Positions 41,055 to 42,820 of a stretch of DNA of 42,820 nt are shown here, in pieces. The notes under the pieces were generated by a model that did not search any database, was not told where the DNA came from, and worked only from the letters and a program-made list of their open reading frames with translations. The stretch is from positions 1 through 42,820 of the forward strand of contig JAFYSB010000026.1 in the NCBI GenBank assembly GCA_017546705.1. The letters run 5' to 3'. Positions within the stretch are counted from its first letter, which is position 1, and every line of letters begins with the position of its first letter. The stretch is from Paludibacteraceae bacterium. Its GTDB lineage: Bacteria > Bacteroidota > Bacteroidia > Bacteroidales > Paludibacteraceae. The position numbers and the translations under genes were made by a program.

Positions 41055-41393
41055 ATGAAAAAACATCCTATCACACCCATCCAACAAGTAGTCTGCAAAA
41101 ACGTAAAAGCATTACTAGTTGAAAGAAAAATTAGCGTCAGAGAATTGTCAATCAACATCAACAAAGATCATTCTCAACTTAACAAAATCCTAAACAACCA
41201 GGCCATCTTACCTGCATATCTCATTGACGATTTTGCGACATTTTTTGAAGTCGATAGACGCCATTTGATTACAGACAAGAAAAATATATTGGACACCGAT
41301 GACACCCAAAACCTCATCATTATTCGCATGCAGATACCTGCATATAACATGTACAACCAAATCAAGAAATGGATACGAACATTTGTACATTAA
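41055..41393 (+). CDS. Small HTH (Cro/C1-like) protein
   Basis: A 112-residue protein with a helix-turn-helix of the Cro/C1 kind at about residues 12-62. Helix VCKNVKALLVERKIS is followed by VRELSININKDHSQLNKILN (turn and recognition helix) and LPAYLIDDFATFFEVDRRHLI, the usual last helices with a short loop before the LI ending. The rest is a short tail with no known domain. The start at 41055 is preferred because the -7 box lies at 41030-41037; a frame reaching 40959 exists but would contain it. It precedes the VapE-like gene by 41 bases, as regulators often do in integrated elements. It may control that gene or the operon behind it. Confidence 0.7.
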   Translation: MKKHPITPIQQVVCKNVKALLVERKISVRELSININKDHSQLNKILNNQAILPAYLIDDFATFFEVDRRHLITDKKNILDTDDTQNLIIIRMQIPAYNMYNQIKKWIRTFVH

Positions 41394-41412
41394 ACCTAAA
41401 CCTTAACCTTTG
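41382..41412 (+). promoter_or_regulatory. Possible promoter of the VapE-like gene
   Basis: TTTG (41382-41385), a 19-base spacer and AACCTTTG (41405-41412) differ from the consensus at one -7 base. The ATG at 41435 would be about 16 bases from the start point. Confidence 0.4.
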
Positions 41413-41434
41413 AAAATCAAATCACTACACTACT

Positions 41435-42820
41435 ATGACCAAACAAGAATCCGTTATCAAATACATCGAAGATAACTATCTACAACACAATCGTTTGAGA
41501 CACGATGTGATCTCGGACAAGCTACAGCTTCGCATGGAGAAGCCTAGCCCCGACCCCTTCCTTAAGGACAGGGGGAATAGCGCGGCGCATAAGTCCTTTC
41601 CTTCTGGAGAGGATTTAGGAGAGGCTGTTGTTTGGCGTGAAATGACCAAACAAGACATCAACTCCATCGTCTGCCATTGTGCGCAGGAGTATGACACCAA
41701 CATCACCTCACGCGAAGTGATAACCGCCCTACAATCCGACCTCATACCCAATGTGCACCCTCTGCGCGAGTATATCCTCTCGCTCCGCCCCTACACGCCC
41801 GATCAACCCGACTGGATCGATATGGTCGCCTCTCAGGTGAGGGTGCGCGAGAGCGCGAGTTCAGGTGTTCAGGAGTTGAGGAGTTCATGTGTGACTTCTG
41901 AACAAGCGCAAAGCGCTACTGAACCTTCTGAACCTCTGAACAGCAGCCCCGCTGACCGCCTCTGGCGCACGTGCTTCAAAAAATGGTTCGTCGCCATGGT
42001 GGCTTCGTGGATGAACGACGAGGTAGTCAATCATCAGGTGCTCGTGCTCATCGGGCGCCAAGGCATCTACAAGACCACATGGCTAGAGCATCTCATCCCG
42101 CCACATCTCCGAGCCTATACCTGCAAACTCGCCAACTCCACCGACCTCAACAAAGATGAACGCTTGCGTATAGCCGAGTTTGGACTCATCTCGCTGGACG
42201 AGATCGATTCGATGAACAACCGTGAACTCAACCAGCTGAAGTCGGTCATCACCGCCACGGATGTGAACGAGCGTGCTGCCTATGCTTACACCAAGGAGCG
42301 CAGGGTACGGTTGGCGAGTTTTTGCGCCAGCGGCAATAGGCGGGACTTCTTGACGGACATAACGGGCAATAGGCGTTGGTTGCCGTTTGAGGTGGAGAGT
42401 ATTCAGAATCCGTTTTACACTATTCTGCCCTATGAGCGGATGTATGCGCAAGCATGGGCATTAGCACAAGATCCGCTGTTCAGCTATTGGTTCGACCTGG
42501 ACGAGATAGAGGTGTTGGAGCAACATAATCAGTATTTTAGGGATGAGAGCAATGAGGAGCAATTGTTGCCGATACTCTTTGATCTGCCTGCCGAGGGCAG
42601 AGGAGAGTTTATGACGACGGCACAGATAAGTGAGCGGTTGGTAACATACGGCAACATCAAGAAGCCGATGGCATTAGGGCGTTTAGGAGTACTCATGGGT
42701 AGTATGGGATATAGATCTGTTACACGAGGCAATAGGCAAGCTCGTTTGCGCGGATGGATTGTATATCAACGAGATACAGAAGAAATTGCTGCTAACAAAA
42801 AACTTTTAGCTAAAGAATGT
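41435..42820 (+). CDS. VapE/DUF3874-like P-loop ATPase, 3' end missing
   Basis: The frame opens with ATG at 41435 and stays open to the window edge (462 codons so far). The P-loop is GRQGIYKTT at residues 207-215, Walker B is ISLDEID with Asp255-Glu256, and FCASGNRRDFLTDITGNRRW (near 300-320) is the conserved VapE block before the arginine-rich WLPFEVE. These proteins resemble phage and satellite replication helicases and are common in Bacteroidales integrated elements. No primase domain precedes it here. Two low-complexity islands are in frame: 41541-41630, between the first helices and the WREMTKQDIN segment, and 41857-41943, just before the ATPase core. It follows the small HTH gene closely. 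Confidence 0.85.
   Translation, partial: MTKQESVIKYIEDNYLQHNRLRHDVISDKLQLRMEKPSPDPFLKDRGNSAAHKSFPSGEDLGEAVVWREMTKQDINSIVCHCAQEYDTNITSREVITALQSDLIPNVHPLREYILSLRPYTPDQPDWIDMVASQVRVRESASSGVQELRSSCVTSEQAQSATEPSEPLNSSPADRLWRTCFKKWFVAMVASWMNDEVVNHQVLVLIGRQGIYKTTWLEHLIPPHLRAYTCKLANSTDLNKDERLRIAEFGLISLDEIDSMNNRELNQLKSVITATDVNERAAYAYTKERRVRLASFCASGNRRDFLTDITGNRRWLPFEVESIQNPFYTILPYERMYAQAWALAQDPLFSYWFDLDEIEVLEQHNQYFRDESNEEQLLPILFDLPAEGRGEFMTTAQISERLVTYGNIKKPMALGRLGVLMGSMGYRSVTRGNRQARLRGWIVYQRDTEEIAANKKLLAKEC
41541..41630. repeat. Hairpin-type repeat island inside the VapE-like gene
   Basis: The island contains CCTTAAGG at 41560-41567 within a CCCC/GGGG pair, and TCCTTTCC/GGAGAGGA (41594-41613) as an 8-base stem with one T-G mismatch and a TTCT loop. 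It encodes about 30 charged and proline-rich residues (from KPSPDPFLKDRGNSAAHKSF onward). It looks like intergenic repeat DNA captured in frame. Confidence 0.7.
41857..41943. repeat. 8-base micro-repeat island inside the VapE-like gene
   Basis: Units GAGTTCA, GGTGTTCA, GGAGTTGA, GGAGTTCA follow one another, and a second group in the opposite orientation (CTGAACCTT, CTGAACCT, CTGAACAG) ends the island, so it can fold back. It encodes a serine-rich linker (SSGVQELRSS, EPSEPLNSS). The same unit family occurs in the S9 peptidase gene at 9915-9958. Confidence 0.8.

Noticed and set aside
40807-41058. An 83-codon rightward frame in the divergent intergenic region
   Set aside because: It lies over the -33/-7 elements of the polysaccharide operon and begins next to the GT2 start. 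The hydrophobic start is due to AT-rich promoter DNA.

Overview
The window looks like a chromosomal segment of a Bacteroidales (Bacteroidota) bacterium. The promoters support this: at least eight genes are preceded by the phylum-type element, a -33 TTTG or TTG, a spacer of about 20 bases, and a -7 TAnnTTTG box, most often TACCTTTG. Shine-Dalgarno sequences are absent. Phylum-typical genes agree, including a membrane-anchored HU/LysM protein, a mannose isomerase with an extra cupin, a UvrA lacking the first zinc CxxC pair, an MCE/amidase pair, and VapE/DUF3874- and DUF4143-type ATPases. Family or genus cannot be decided from the sequence alone.

Layout. Positions 1-141 hold the 5' end of a leftward SLC45-like sugar transporter. 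Positions 142-988 hold its promoter with a possible LacI-type operator, a repeat- and hairpin-rich non-coding block (342-671), and the recQ promoter. Rightward housekeeping genes follow: recQ, rimO, a small HU, HU-LysM and uvrA (989-8655), with 4-base stop/start overlaps at two junctions. A lipoprotein S9 peptidase, fabG, two nucleotide-sugar dehydrogenases, a UbiA-type prenyltransferase and a radical SAM protein follow (8834-16300), ending at a strong shared terminator. Leftward from about 20.6 kb run amidase and MCE/MlaD, then dnaA and plsC. Rightward from a back-to-back promoter run cupin-manA and wecB (20742-23317). A MITE-like 270-base element lies at 23403-23672.

Positions 23717-40804 are all leftward and mostly concern surface polysaccharide. 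A tight 12-gene operon (40804 down to 28300) carries glycosyltransferases, a deacetylase/glycosyltransferase fusion, a WbsX-like protein, an acetyltransferase with a G9 tract inside its coding sequence, two different ATP-grasp proteins, a Wzy-like polymerase and a UDP-glucuronate 4-epimerase. It starts from one good promoter and is visibly more AT-rich than the housekeeping genes. A three-gene group (FemAB-like, DUF354, deacetylase-like) continues in the same direction but is separated from the operon by an AAA/DUF4143 ATPase cassette. That cassette is bracketed by an 18-base direct repeat and by debris of a glycosyltransferase and the FemAB-like gene. Ugd at 13 kb and the epimerase at 29 kb together would supply UDP-glucuronate and UDP-galacturonate. 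ManA and WecB would supply mannose-phosphate and UDP-ManNAc precursors, and the TviB/WbpA-like dehydrogenase would make the matching uronic acid. No flippase, export machinery or initiating sugar-phosphate transferase is present here.

The right end (41055-42820) starts an accessory module: a small HTH protein and a VapE-like P-loop ATPase that runs off the window.

The least expected pattern is a set of short, locally periodic low-complexity islands lying in frame inside conserved genes (rimO, uvrA, the S9 peptidase, wecB, vapE). One 8-base repeat family is shared by the peptidase and vapE genes. I did not find a clearly new defence or mobile system. The best candidates for something undescribed are these repeat islands, the ATPase cassette with its three 32-base-spaced promoter repeats, and the possible phase-variable acetyltransferase.
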